Numbered from the stretch's first letter, positions 25,461 through 34,396 are shown. The stretch: 45,568 nt of DNA from Mesobacillus boroniphilus JCM 21738 (GCF_000517385.1 NZ_BAUW01000021.1:1-45568), one strand, 5' to 3'. Notes: generated by a model from the letters alone, not told the origin. Program-made: numbers and translations.

Positions 25461-25481
25461 CCTGCAGGAGGAGAAGGACAG

Positions 25482-26018
25482 ATGAAAACACATATTTATT
25501 CTTCATTGGAATTGCCTCAATCTATCGTCGCAATTGGAGCGTTTGATGGGGTCCATCGAGGACACCAAACGGTAATCCGGCAGGCAGTGCAACGAGGCAG
25601 GAAGCTGAAGGTTCCAAGTGTGGTGTTTACATTTGATCCTCCACCGCGGGTGTTTTTTCAAGGAGCAAGGATGCTGACCACAGTCGAGGAGAAGCTGGCG
25701 AAAATCGAGAAGCTCGGTGCCAGACATGCTGTAGTTGCCAGGTTTGATGAGGTGTATGCAGGAAGAAGTGCTTACGAATTCATCGAATGCCTGGCCAAGT
25801 TGAATCCGGCCGAAATCATGGTCGGCGGCGATTTCCGCTTTGGCAAGGACCGGCTTGGAGATGTTTCTCTCCTTGAAAAGTATTTTAAGGTTTCTGTCAC
25901 GAATCCAGTCCGCTGCTCTCAGGGAAGCGTGATTTCTTCCAGCAGGATTCGTCAGCTCATTTCTGAGGGTGAGATTCACCTTTCGAATTCGCTGCTCGGC
26001 TGGCCAGCAGGAAAGTAG
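25482..26018 (+). CDS. Stand-alone FAD synthetase (FMN adenylyltransferase) domain
   Basis: 178-residue nucleotidyltransferase: GAFDGVHRGHQ (19-29) is the adenylylation motif and SSSRIRQLISEGEI (about 153-166) the C-terminal signature of the RibF N-domain. Normal RibF is about 310 aa with a riboflavin kinase domain; here that domain is absent, so it can make FAD from FMN but not FMN from riboflavin. Its position between the oxygenase and flavin reductase genes suggests a dedicated FAD supply, as proposed for the Geobacillus anthranilate system. Starts 21 bases after the oxygenase (GGAGGAGAAGGACAG-ATG). Confidence 0.9.
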   Translation: MKTHIYSSLELPQSIVAIGAFDGVHRGHQTVIRQAVQRGRKLKVPSVVFTFDPPPRVFFQGARMLTTVEEKLAKIEKLGARHAVVARFDEVYAGRSAYEFIECLAKLNPAEIMVGGDFRFGKDRLGDVSLLEKYFKVSVTNPVRCSQGSVISSSRIRQLISEGEIHLSNSLLGWPAGK

Positions 26019-26051
26019 GGTTCTATTTTACAAGAATAGGAGGGACAGTGC

Positions 26052-26609
26052 ATGAAGTTGCTTGGAATATCAGGTACGATCATCGGCGCGAAAACAGGCA
26101 TTGTTGTCCGTAAAGTGCTTGATGATGTGAAAAAGAAGTACCCGGACATCGAGGTGGAAATGCTCGATATGATGGATTACGATGTCGAGTTCTGTGACGG
26201 CCGCCCGCCGGAGAAATATTCAGCAGATACGAGAGCTGTGATAGAAAAAGTAGCGTCTGCCGATTTTTATGTGATCGGAACACCTATTTTTCAGGGATCC
26301 ATTCCAGGGGTGTTGAAAAATCTGTTTGACCTTATTCACCCAGATGCATTCCGGAATAAAGTGATGGGATTCGTCGCCAATGGAGGAACATACCAGCATT
26401 TCCTGGTTATTGAAAATCAGCTTAAGCCAATTGCCGGATACTTCAGGGCGTTTGTAGCACCTAGTTATGTTTACGCCAATTACGATCATTTTAACTCTGA
26501 AAATGAAATCGCAGATGAAGATTTGCTGAAGCGGATTTCAGGTTTAACCGACGAAGTCGTTCATATGCAAAAGTCATTGAAGGGTAGCACAGCGAAGGTT
26601 TCGGAGTGA
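26052..26609 (+). CDS. NAD(P)H-dependent FMN/FAD reductase
   Basis: 185-residue flavodoxin-fold reductase: KLLGISGTIIGAKTGIVVRK (phosphate loop), GTPIFQGSIPGVLKNLFDLI (flavin-binding T-P-x-x-x-x-x-P-G-x-L-K signature) and GFVANGGTYQHF. It would deliver reduced flavin to the HpaB-type oxygenase. AGGAGGGACAGTGC-ATG start; 33 bases behind the FAD synthetase gene, same operon. Confidence 0.9.
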   Translation: MKLLGISGTIIGAKTGIVVRKVLDDVKKKYPDIEVEMLDMMDYDVEFCDGRPPEKYSADTRAVIEKVASADFYVIGTPIFQGSIPGVLKNLFDLIHPDAFRNKVMGFVANGGTYQHFLVIENQLKPIAGYFRAFVAPSYVYANYDHFNSENEIADEDLLKRISGLTDEVVHMQKSLKGSTAKVSE

Positions 26610-26648
26610 GTTTACCATTTTACCAGAATTGAAGGGAGACGATTAGAG

Positions 26649-27188
26649 ATGAAAAGCCAATTTGTTCCAATCAATCTTATGAAGTTTATTGAGGAAAATA
26701 GAGACCAGCTTAAGCCGCCTGTCAATAACAAGGTGATCTGGAAGGATGCTGAGTTGATGGTGATGCTATTGGGCGGACCGAACAAAAGACGTGATTTCCA
26801 CGTTGATCCATCGGAGGAGATTTTTTATCAAATCCAGGGTAGCTGTTATGTTGAGGTCATCAATGCTGAAGGCAAGCGAGAAGTCGTCGAAGTAAAGGAA
26901 GGCGAAATGTTCCATCTTCCTGCGAATGTACCGCATTCCCCTCATCGTGTAGCTGACACAATTGGTCTAGTAATCGAGCGTAACCGTGCACAGGGTGAAT
27001 TGGAGGATTTCGTCTGGTTCTGCGATGAGTGCGACCACGAAATGCACCGCGCGACAATCCAGCTGACAAACATTGAAAAGCAGGTAAAGGAAGCAATCGC
27101 CAGCTTTAATGGAAATGAGGAGCTGCGCAAGTGTGATAACTGTGGACATATGATGCCGCCAGAAGCGAGTGAATGGAAATGCGAGTAG
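26649..27188 (+). CDS. nbaC: 3-Hydroxyanthranilate 3,4-dioxygenase
   Basis: Cupin dioxygenase cleaving 3-hydroxyanthranilate to 2-amino-3-carboxymuconate 6-semialdehyde. Iron ligands H51, E57 (FHVDPSEEIFY) and H96 (PANVPHSPHR) are in place, and the C-terminal rubredoxin-like pair C125-DE-C128 and C162-DN-C165 is complete, as in bacterial 3HAO. 179 aa is the expected length. The 3' end overlaps the decarboxylase gene, implying translational coupling. Cytoplasmic, ring-cleavage step of the pathway. Confidence 0.96.
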   Translation: MKSQFVPINLMKFIEENRDQLKPPVNNKVIWKDAELMVMLLGGPNKRRDFHVDPSEEIFYQIQGSCYVEVINAEGKREVVEVKEGEMFHLPANVPHSPHRVADTIGLVIERNRAQGELEDFVWFCDECDHEMHRATIQLTNIEKQVKEAIASFNGNEELRKCDNCGHMMPPEASEWKCE

Positions 27189-28183
27189 ACTTCCATACGC
27201 ATATCATCCCAGAAAATTTCAGTGAGCTGACACAGCGATTCGGCGGTGAAAAGTGGCCGACACTTGAGCGCACCTGTGCTTGTGGCGCTAATATCATGAT
27301 TGCCGGCAAGGTGTTCCGCGAAGTGACCGACCAGGTTTGGGATGCTGAAAAACGAATCAAGGATATGGAGCGGGAGGGAGTCGACATTCAGGTTCTTTCT
27401 CCGATTCCTGTCACGTTCTCTTACTGGGCTCCGGCCGAGCAAGCGGAAATTTTGGCCAGGGTGCAGAATGATTTTATTGCAGACCTGGTTAGCCAATATC
27501 CGAGTAAATTCATTGGGCTAGGTGCAGTGCCGCTGCAAAACGTTGAGGTTGCGATCCGCGAGATGGACCGATGCAAGCATGAGCTAGGATTGAGCGGCAT
27601 TGAGATTGGAACAAATGTAAATGGCGTAAATCTTGATGATCCTCAATTTATTGAATTCTTCGAAATGGCGGAGAAGTGGGAAGTTCCTTTATTCATCCAT
27701 CCATGGGAGACACTTGGAAAGGAACGGATGCCGCGCCATAACTTGATGTACACTGTTGGGATGCCAAGCGAAACGGCTCTGGCTGGAGCAAGCTTGATCC
27801 TAGGCGGAATCATGGATAAGTTCCCAAAGCTGAAAATCTGTTTGGCTCATGGCGGCGGTGCGCTGCCATACTTGCTGCCGCGTTTGGATCAGGGTTGGAA
27901 AGTGTGGCCGCATCTGCGATTGCTTGATAAGCCGCCAAGCCACTATGCAAAGCAATTTTACTATGATTCACTCGTGAATGAGCCGGTCAACCTGAATTAT
28001 TTACTCCAGAACTTCGGCCATGAGCGCATCATCATGGGATCAGATTATCCATTTTTGCTGAGGGAAGTTCCTCCTGGAAAGGTCATCGACGATACTGTCG
28101 GTTTATCAAAGGAACAGACAGAAGCGATGCTCGGTAAAAATGCGCTCAGGTTCTTGAATATTCCTGTTAAGGTGGGGTGTTGA
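27179..28183 (+). CDS. nbaD: 2-Amino-3-carboxymuconate-6-semialdehyde decarboxylase (ACMSD)
   Basis: Amidohydrolase-superfamily zinc decarboxylase. It starts MRVDFHTHIIPENF with the HxH metal ligands, followed by FIHPW, CLAHGGGALPYLLPR and MGSDYPF (the conserved Asp). It converts ACMS into 2-aminomuconate 6-semialdehyde. 334 aa from ATG 27179; ATG at 27173 is two codons upstream and also possible. The gene overlaps the dioxygenase end by 10 bases. Confidence 0.95.
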   Translation: MRVDFHTHIIPENFSELTQRFGGEKWPTLERTCACGANIMIAGKVFREVTDQVWDAEKRIKDMEREGVDIQVLSPIPVTFSYWAPAEQAEILARVQNDFIADLVSQYPSKFIGLGAVPLQNVEVAIREMDRCKHELGLSGIEIGTNVNGVNLDDPQFIEFFEMAEKWEVPLFIHPWETLGKERMPRHNLMYTVGMPSETALAGASLILGGIMDKFPKLKICLAHGGGALPYLLPRLDQGWKVWPHLRLLDKPPSHYAKQFYYDSLVNEPVNLNYLLQNFGHERIIMGSDYPFLLREVPPGKVIDDTVGLSKEQTEAMLGKNALRFLNIPVKVGC

Positions 28184-28187
28184 TTTT

Positions 28188-28667
28188 ATGGAAAAGGCCT
28201 TAGTTACGCCAGAAGAACGTTTGAAAGAGTTAGGCCTGACCTTGCCACCTCCCCGTCAATCGGCAGGGAATTATGTGAGCTGTGTAAGGACCGGCAACCT
28301 GATTTTCACATCCGGACAGGGAACGAATGAATACCGCGGCCGGCTTGGCGAAGATGTCTCTATTGAGGTTGGCTACGATGCGGCAAGGCAGTGCATGCTG
28401 AATTTGCTGACGGTGCTGAAGCAGGAATTAGGTGAACTTAGTAAGGTTAAGCAGGTGGTTAAAGTCCTTGGCTTCGTGAATAGTTCGCCTGATTTTACAG
28501 ACCAGCCGAAGGTCATGAATGGTGCTTCTGACCTGCTCGTACAGGTGTTCGGTGAACGCGGAAAGCATGGGAGGTCTGCTGTCGGCATGGCGCAGTTGCC
28601 TTTAAATAACGCTGTCGAAGTCGAAATGGTCGTTGAAGTTGAGGATGAGGAGGGCGGATTAGGATGA
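28188..28667 (+). CDS. RidA-family 2-aminomuconate deaminase
   Basis: 159-residue YjgF/RidA-type protein: VRTGNLIFTSGQGTNEYRG, GYDAARQCMLNLLTVLKQEL, FTDQPKVMNGASDLLVQVFG and RSAVGMAQLPLNNAVEVEM (conserved Arg and C-terminal V-E-x-E). In 2-nitrobenzoate and 2-aminophenol pathways this family deaminates 2-aminomuconate to 4-oxalocrotonate, which fits the neighbours. RBS AAGGTGGGG; ATGA overlap with the next gene. Confidence 0.88.
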   Translation: MEKALVTPEERLKELGLTLPPPRQSAGNYVSCVRTGNLIFTSGQGTNEYRGRLGEDVSIEVGYDAARQCMLNLLTVLKQELGELSKVKQVVKVLGFVNSSPDFTDQPKVMNGASDLLVQVFGERGKHGRSAVGMAQLPLNNAVEVEMVVEVEDEEGGLG

Positions 28668-30124
28668 ATCTTGCTCAACCACAGGCAATAAAGGATGCAA
28701 AACTATTTATTAACGGTGAATACCGTGATGCGATGACTGGGGAGACATTTGATACGATTGACCCTTCGACGAACAAGAAGCTGGCATCCGTTGCGAAGGC
28801 TGGCGTCGAGGATGCGAAGCAAGCAATTGATGTCGCACAGAAAACTTTTGAAAGCGGTGTCTGGAGTGAGATGCTAGTTGCTGAAAGAACAAAGATTCTG
28901 GTCAGGATGTCTGAACTGGTCATGGAAAGAGTCGATGACTTAGCACTGGTCGAGACGCTTGATGTCGGGAAGCCCATCAAGGAAAGCCGCGGGTTTGATA
29001 TTCCTCGTGCTGCGGCGAACCTTCGCTTTTTTGCCGAGATGGCTAACTACATTAATCATGAGCATTATGACCAGTCCCGATATATGTCTTATTCAAAATA
29101 CGCTCCGGCTGGGGTGACCAGTTTGATCATTCCGTGGAACCTTCCGTTCATGCAGATGACCTGGAAGGCTTCGGCGGCTATGGCAGCTGGCAATACGGTT
29201 GTCGTAAAGCCGGCTTCATATACACCATTGAGTGCAGTAATGCTTGGCGAGATTGCCAATGAAGCGGGATTGCCACCAGGAGTGTTGAATATTATCACGG
29301 GTCCTGGCGGCACGGTGGGAACAGAGATGACACGAAATCCATCAGTACGAAGGATTTCCTTTGTCGGTGACAGTACGACAGGCCGCACGGTGATGCAAAA
29401 CGCAGCTTCACAGCTGATTCCCGTTTCACTTGAGCTTGGCGGTAAATCGGCCAATATAGTGTTCGAGGATGCGGATCTCGACGAAGCAGTTGCGGGATCG
29501 ATTGAAGCAATTTTCAGGAACCAGGGTGAGATTTGTCTTGCAGGTTCTCGGTTACTGGTTCAGGAGAGCATTTACGATCGTTTCATGGAAAAATTCGTAG
29601 CAGCTGCTCGCGCGTTGAAGGTCGGCAATCCGCTTGATCAGGAGACGGATATGGGAGCCCTTGTGTCAAAAGGCCATCTGGAAACCGTCGATGAGTACGT
29701 TCAGATCGGATTGGCTGAAGGTGCTAAGCTCGCAACAGGCGGAAAGCGAATTGCGAGTCTTGGAGAGGGCAACTTCTATGAACCTACTGTTTTATACGAT
29801 GTGGATAACAAGATGCGCGTGGCCCAGGAAGAAATCTTCGGACCCGTGCTCGTTGTGATTCCATTTAAAACAGAAGAAGATGCAGTGCGGATTGCGAATG
29901 ACTCGATATATGGATTGGCTGGTGTCGTCTGGACGAATGACCTGCGCCGCGCTCATCGTGTGGCTGCTAAAGTAAACTCCGGTTTATTGTGGATCAACTG
30001 CTGGTATTATCGCGACCTGCGCACACCGTTTGGCGGGTCGAAAGCAAGCGGCATCGGACGCGAAGGCGGCAGGCACAGCTTCGAGTTTTATACCGAAGCA
30101 AAGACGATTACGATGAAGCTATAA
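28664..30124 (+). CDS. 2-Aminomuconate (2-hydroxymuconate) semialdehyde dehydrogenase
   Basis: NAD-dependent aldehyde dehydrogenase, 486 aa: N159 in PWNLPFMQ, E257 in LELGGK, catalytic C291 in NQGEICLAGS, and the C-terminal FGGSKASGIGREGG. The context makes oxidation of 2-aminomuconate 6-semialdehyde to 2-aminomuconate the likely reaction. Start ATG overlaps the deaminase stop (ATGA). After the stop at 30124 the operon is interrupted by about 600 bases of repeats. Confidence 0.92.
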   Translation: MNLAQPQAIKDAKLFINGEYRDAMTGETFDTIDPSTNKKLASVAKAGVEDAKQAIDVAQKTFESGVWSEMLVAERTKILVRMSELVMERVDDLALVETLDVGKPIKESRGFDIPRAAANLRFFAEMANYINHEHYDQSRYMSYSKYAPAGVTSLIIPWNLPFMQMTWKASAAMAAGNTVVVKPASYTPLSAVMLGEIANEAGLPPGVLNIITGPGGTVGTEMTRNPSVRRISFVGDSTTGRTVMQNAASQLIPVSLELGGKSANIVFEDADLDEAVAGSIEAIFRNQGEICLAGSRLLVQESIYDRFMEKFVAAARALKVGNPLDQETDMGALVSKGHLETVDEYVQIGLAEGAKLATGGKRIASLGEGNFYEPTVLYDVDNKMRVAQEEIFGPVLVVIPFKTEEDAVRIANDSIYGLAGVVWTNDLRRAHRVAAKVNSGLLWINCWYYRDLRTPFGGSKASGIGREGGRHSFEFYTEAKTITMKL

Positions 30125-30146
30125 AAATATGTTTTTTTAAAGTATT

Positions 30147-30352
30147 TCAACTGGAGATATATTTGCTACAACTGGAGATAAAAGGTGTCCAACTGGAGAT
30201 ATAAGTTGTCCAACTGGAAATAGATCAGGCCTAACCCGGAAAAAATGCTCAACCGTCGATATCTTTACTCTAACCGTTGATAAAAGTTGTCCAACCGTCG
30301 ATATATTGGCTCCAACCGTTGATAAAAGCCGTCCAACCGTCGAAAAATTTGC
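30147..30352. repeat. 21-bp tandem array, CAACTGGAGATA and CAACCGTCGATA types
   Basis: CAAC-type cores start at 30148, 30169, 30190, 30211, 30232, 30250, 30271, 30292, 30313 and 30334: nine intervals, of which eight are 21 bp and one 18. The first four read CAACTGGA(G/A)ATA, later ones CAACCGT(C/T)GATA. Pattern CAAC-N4-ATA with variable 8-9-base linkers. Located inside the catabolic cluster between the dehydrogenase and hydratase genes. Confidence 0.85.
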
Positions 30353-30436
30353 TCCGGCAGGATAATTAGGCTGATTATGCAAGAATTTTCAAGCCGAAAC
30401 TCGGAAACAGCAGTTCAATGGGGAATAAACGGGCAC

Positions 30437-30660
30437 CAACAGGGATTATATTGATCCCAACGGGGATTAAATCTCATTCAACGGGGATTATTTTACCTCC
30501 AAACGAGAAATGGTAGTCGAACTGGTATTAAAGTAATACAATTCGAATTAAAACGAGGTCAACTGGTATTAAAGTCAATTCAACTGGTATTAAAAGTGTT
30601 CCAACTGGTATTAAATCGAAGCCAACTCGAATTAATACCAGCTCAACTGGTATTATCCCG
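30437..30660. repeat. Second 21-bp array, CAACGGGGATTA and CAACTGGTATTAAA types
   Basis: CAACAGGGATTA (30437), CAACGGGGATTA (30458, 30479), AAACGAGAAAT (30500) and then about eight CAACTGGTATTAAA or CAA(T/C)TCGAATTAA units to 30655, spaced 19-21 bp. Same CAAC-N4-AT(T/A)A frame as the preceding array but a different core. No reading frame or start signal. Confidence 0.85.
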
Positions 30661-30720
30661 GAAAAGGTGCTCATTTCAACTGTTCAATAAACATTTTAAA
30701 CAGATAAGGAGGGTGATTTC

Positions 30721-31499
30721 ATGAACGCAACGATTGGAAAAATCGCTGGAACACTTCTAAAAGCTGAAAAAAGTAAAAATCCTATACCACCGCTAACTGC
30801 ACAATATGAAGATCTTACTGTAACAGATGCCTATAATGTCCAGCTGGAAGTTTTAAAAAAAAAGCTAGCCTCAGGACGTACCGTTATCGGCAAAAAAGTC
30901 GGCCTTACGAGTATTGCGATGCAAAAGATGCTTGGAGTGAATGAGCCTGATTATGGCCATTTGCTTGATGATATGAAAGTGGCAAACGGGGGTACTGTGA
31001 AGATGTCCAACTTCCTCAGCCCGAAAATCGAAGCGGAAATTGGCTTTGTGCTTGGGGAGGACCTCAAGGGGCCTAATGTCACGTTCCTTGATGTGCTGAT
31101 GGCAACGAAATATGTGGTACCAACTTTGGAGATCATCGACAGCCGGATCGCGGATTGGAAAATCGGTCTCGTTGACACCGTGGCTGATAATGGCTCATCT
31201 GCGATGGTAGTAGTAGGAGACCAAATGACAGACATAACTGGTATCGACTTGCGGAGTGTTGGGATGACTTTTTTTAAAAATAATGAAATGGTGGCGACTG
31301 GATCGGGTGCAGCGGCGCTTGGCCATCCGGCACATGCCATTGCCTGGCTGGCGAACAAGCTTGATGAATTCGGAATTACGTTAAAGGCAGGCGAGCTGAT
31401 ATTACCAGGGCGCTTTCGGCAGCCATTCCTGTGCAGACAGGCGATACGGTTTCCGCTCAGTTTGGTCCGGTCGGCACCGTGTCAGTGACTTTTGAGTAG
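30721..31499 (+). pseudogene. 2-Oxopent-4-enoate hydratase (DmpE-like), frameshifted near the 3' end
   Basis: Member of the hydratase/decarboxylase family (MhpD/DmpE/DmpH): VIGKKVGLTSIAMQKMLGV, EAEIGFVLGEDL, PTLEIIDSRIADWK and GSGAAALGHPAHAIAWLANK. One G is missing near 31412; the repaired end reads LPGALSAAIPVQTGDTVSAQ, then FGPVGTVSVTFE and stops at 31499 (259 aa). By position before the acylating dehydrogenase and aldolase, as dmpE in dmpEFGHI operons, it should hydrate 2-hydroxypenta-2,4-dienoate to 4-hydroxy-2-oxovalerate. The split from its paralogue at 33444 is by position only. ATG follows AAGGAGGGTGATTTC. Confidence 0.85.
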
Positions 31500-31511
31500 G
31501 AGGTGTGCACG

Positions 31512-32390
31512 TTGGCGAAAATCAAGGCGGCAATCATCGGTTCCGGCAATATCGGGACCGACCTTATGTATAAGCTGGAAAGAAGCCAAGTCATTGAATT
31601 GACAGCAATGATCGGAATCGATCCTGAATCTGATGGCTTGAAGCGGGCAAATGAAAAGGGGTATCTCACATACCATAACGGAATTCAGGCATTGAAAGAC
31701 AATCCTGACATGGCTGACATCGTGTTTGATGCTACCTCGGCAAAGACACATGTCAGGCATGCAAAGGTTCTCGCAGAATTGGGAAAGCTGGCCATCGACC
31801 TGACCCCGGCGGCAAGGGGACCATTTGTCTCTCCAGCTGTTAAAACAGATGCTTATTTAAACGAAAAAAACGTGAATATGATTACATGCGGTGGACAGGC
31901 AACAATTCCGATTGTTCACGCGATCAACTCAGTTGCTGACGTTAGTTACGCAGAAATCGTCGCCACGATCTCCTCAAAAAGTGCCGGTCCGGGAACGCGT
32001 GCGAACATTGATGAATTCACGATCACGACGCGCAGGGGAATTGAGGAAGTAGGCGGAGCGGACAAAGGGAAGGCGCTGATTATCCTGAATCCGGCGGAGC
32101 CTCCGATTTTAATGAGGGACACGATTTATTGTGAAGTGAAAAATATGGATGAAGCTGCAATCTCAAAATCGATCGAGCAAATGGTCGAAACTGTGAAGGA
32201 ATATGTACCGGGATACAGGTTGAAGCAGGAGCCGTTGTTTGACGGAAACAGAGTGACAGTATTCGTTGAAGTCGAGGGTGCGGGGGACTACTTCCCGATT
32301 TACGCCGGGAACCTGGATATCATGACAGCGGCAGCGACTCGGGTTGCTGAAGACTTCGCAATCCATATGCTTGAAAAACAGAGTGTCTAA
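31512..32390 (+). CDS. dmpF: Acetaldehyde dehydrogenase, acylating
   Basis: Converts acetaldehyde and CoA to acetyl-CoA with NAD. Rossmann GSGNIG near the N-terminus and catalytic Cys in [30 protein letters not shown] is the family signature. 292 aa from TTG 31512, chosen because AGGAGG lies eight bases upstream; GTG 31503 falls in that site. It normally channels acetaldehyde from the aldolase encoded next. Confidence 0.95.
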   Translation: MAKIKAAIIGSGNIGTDLMYKLERSQVIELTAMIGIDPESDGLKRANEKGYLTYHNGIQALKDNPDMADIVFDATSAKTHVRHAKVLAELGKLAIDLTPAARGPFVSPAVKTDAYLNEKNVNMITCGGQATIPIVHAINSVADVSYAEIVATISSKSAGPGTRANIDEFTITTRRGIEEVGGADKGKALIILNPAEPPILMRDTIYCEVKNMDEAAISKSIEQMVETVKEYVPGYRLKQEPLFDGNRVTVFVEVEGAGDYFPIYAGNLDIMTAAATRVAEDFAIHMLEKQSV

Positions 32391-32402
32391 GCGAAAGGCT
32401 GG

Positions 32403-33440
32403 GTGAAATTTTTGAAACGCAAAAGTGATAAGCCTATCAAAATTACAGAAGTTTGCCTGCGTGACGGCAGCCATGTCATGCAGCATCAATATACAGAAGC
32501 ACAGGTCCGGCGCGTGGCGCGTGAGCTTGATGATGCGGGTATGCATTATATCGAAGTAAGTCATGGAGACGGACTGGGCGGTTCAACGCTGCAATATGGT
32601 AAATCGCTCGTCGATGAAATGAAATTGATTGAAGCGGCGGTTGATGAGTGTCAAAACTCAAAGGTGGCGGTGCTGCTTTTACCAGGAATCGGGACGGTCC
32701 ATGAACTGAAGCAGGCCAACCAAATCGGCGCTAGTCTTGTCCGGGTTGCCACTCATGTAACAGAAGCAGATGTTTCAGCCCAGCATATCAGCATGGCGCG
32801 CGAGCTAGGGATGGAGACGCTTGGCTTCCTGATGATGGCCCATATGGCGCCAACTGAAAAATTGGCAGAACAGGCGAAGCTGATGGAGAGTTACGGGGCA
32901 CAGGCTGTCTATGTCACCGATTCTGCAGGAGCCCTTTTACCGCATGAGGTAAAAGAAAAGATAGCTGCTTTAAGAGATTCATTGTCTATCGAAGTAGGTT
33001 TCCACGCACATAACAATCTTTCATTAGCGGTGGCAAATACGCTGACGGCGATTGAAGAAGGAGCAACAAGGATTGATGGAAGCATCCGCTGTCTTGGTGC
33101 AGGTGCTGGTAATGCACAAACAGAGGTTCTTTTATCAGTATTGGACCGGATGGGTGTCAATCTGGGAATCGATATTTATAAAATGATGGATCTGGCTGAG
33201 AATACCGTTGGACCGATGCTTCCGAGAGCGCAGGAGATTAATAGAGGAAGTCTCGTGTTAGGTTATGCCGGTGTTTACTCGAGTTTCTTGCTGCATGCTG
33301 AGAGAGCTGGTCAGAGATTCGGAATCGATTCAAGAGATATTTTAATAGAGTTGGGCAAGAGGAAGGTAGTTGGCGGCCAGGAGGATATGATCCTTGATGT
33401 CGCTGCTGAACTGGCCAAAGCCAGGAAGCTGGAGGTGTAA
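32403..33440 (+). CDS. dmpG: 4-Hydroxy-2-oxovalerate aldolase
   Basis: HMGL-like TIM-barrel aldolase splitting 4-hydroxy-2-oxovalerate into pyruvate and acetaldehyde. VCLRDGSHVMQHQYT (catalytic/metal Asp), GFHAHNNLSLAVAN (HxH metal ligands) and DGSIRCLGAGAGNAQTE are intact. 345 aa. The start may be GTG 32403 or TTG 32412 (GGGTG six bases before); both leave the domain whole. The complex with the dehydrogenase is well known. Confidence 0.95.
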   Translation: MKFLKRKSDKPIKITEVCLRDGSHVMQHQYTEAQVRRVARELDDAGMHYIEVSHGDGLGGSTLQYGKSLVDEMKLIEAAVDECQNSKVAVLLLPGIGTVHELKQANQIGASLVRVATHVTEADVSAQHISMARELGMETLGFLMMAHMAPTEKLAEQAKLMESYGAQAVYVTDSAGALLPHEVKEKIAALRDSLSIEVGFHAHNNLSLAVANTLTAIEEGATRIDGSIRCLGAGAGNAQTEVLLSVLDRMGVNLGIDIYKMMDLAENTVGPMLPRAQEINRGSLVLGYAGVYSSFLLHAERAGQRFGIDSRDILIELGKRKVVGGQEDMILDVAAELAKARKLEV

Positions 33441-33443
33441 AAT

Positions 33444-34241
33444 ATGACGATTACGAAGGGTGTCGACCTCGAAATCGTGGAATACTTATATTCTGCTGAA
33501 AAAGAACGCCGCGAAGTAGTGAAGGTGACCGATCGTTATCCAGAGCTGAGTTTTTCTGATGCTTATTCGATCCAGGAAAAATTGATTGAGAGACGTGAGA
33601 GGGATGGGTCTCGTAAAATTGGCCTGAAGCTTGGATTGACGAGTAAAGCGAAGCAGCAAATGATGGGTGTTCATGATGCGATTTATGGGTACCTGACGGA
33701 TGATATGCTGGCGCTAGAGTGGGAACACCTAGATTTTACAGAGTTCATCCATCCAAAAGCAGAGCCAGAAATTGCGTTTTTCATCGATAAGGATTTGGAA
33801 GGAACCAACGTATCCGCGGAAGATGTGTTGGAAGTGACGAAATTTGTGGCACCGGCAATCGAGATTATCGACAGCCGCTATTTGAATTTCAAGTTCACTC
33901 TGGCTGATGTCATTGCGGATAACTGTTCATCTTCAAAGTTCCTGATCGGAAGCAAGTGGATGTCACCTCGGGATCTGGATTTAGGCCAGCTTGGTATGGT
34001 GATGTCGAAAAACGGACAGGTTGTCCAAACCGGATCGAGTGCCGCCGTCCTGGGGCACCCGGCAACATCAGTCGCGTGGGCAGTCAATAAGCTCGGTGAA
34101 GTTGGAAAAGGGATCAAAAAGGGAGACGTAATCCTCAGTGGAGCGGTGTCAGAGGCGACAGCTTTTGAACCTAACGATAATGTGCTAGTGCAATTCGCCG
34201 AATTGGGCAGCGTTTCTTTTACATGTAAATCAAGCACTTAG
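33444..34241 (+). CDS. dmpH: 4-Oxalocrotonate decarboxylase (DmpH-like)
   Basis: Paralogue of the gene at 30721: KIGLKLGLTSKAKQQMMGVH, EPEIAFFIDKDLEG, AIEIIDSRYLNFKF and GSSAAVLGHPATSVAWAVNK. Position after the aldolase matches dmpH, so decarboxylation of 4-oxalocrotonate to 2-hydroxypenta-2,4-dienoate is the likely job; its exact role versus the paralogue is inferred. Starts three bases after the aldolase stop (GGAGGTGTAAAAT-ATG) and is followed by a terminator that overlaps its end. Confidence 0.88.
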   Translation: MTITKGVDLEIVEYLYSAEKERREVVKVTDRYPELSFSDAYSIQEKLIERRERDGSRKIGLKLGLTSKAKQQMMGVHDAIYGYLTDDMLALEWEHLDFTEFIHPKAEPEIAFFIDKDLEGTNVSAEDVLEVTKFVAPAIEIIDSRYLNFKFTLADVIADNCSSSKFLIGSKWMSPRDLDLGQLGMVMSKNGQVVQTGSSAAVLGHPATSVAWAVNKLGEVGKGIKKGDVILSGAVSEATAFEPNDNVLVQFAELGSVSFTCKSST

Positions 34242-34270
34242 TTTCTATGACTAAGTGCCTTCTTTTTTAG
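34234..34270 (+). terminator. Rho-independent terminator
   Basis: GCACTTAGT / ACTAAGTGC nine-pair stem, loop TTCTATG, then CTTCTTTTTT. The stem contains the last codons and stop of the decarboxylase gene. Confidence 0.9.
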
Positions 34271-34341
34271 TTTTGAATATTCAAATATAAAGATAAAATT
34301 TATGTTATATGTTAAGCACTTTACACTTTTACTTGTAAAAA

Positions 34342-34355
34342 GTGATTATAATCAC
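34342..34355. promoter_or_regulatory. Crp/Fnr-type palindrome upstream of the TRAP genes
   Basis: GTGATTATAATCAC is a perfect 14-bp palindrome; with flanks it reads A-GTGA-N6-TCAC-A, one base off the TGTGA-N6-TCACA box of Bacillus FNR and CRP. It is centred 35-42 bases before the start expected from the -10-like GATAAT at 34373-34378, a class-II-like activator position. Two Crp/Fnr regulators are encoded at 22.5-23.8 kb. Confidence 0.6.
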
Positions 34356-34382
34356 AGTTAGAGACAGCTTGGGATAATATTT

Positions 34383-34396
34383 TGGTAGCGTTTACA
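34383..34396. promoter_or_regulatory. Candidate cre (CcpA) site
   Basis: TGGTAGCGTTTACA agrees with TGWNANCGNTNWCA at all but the third position. It lies at the expected transcription start of the TRAP operon, where CcpA binding represses. Suggests carbon catabolite repression. Confidence 0.55.

Noticed and set aside
30137..30382. Open minus-strand frame of about 81 codons across the first 21-bp array, reading heptads like LLSTVGA and NISTVGQ
   Set aside because: A 21-bp period is a multiple of three, so one stop-free unit makes the frame open through the array. There is no ribosome site (TTG start) and no family resemblance.
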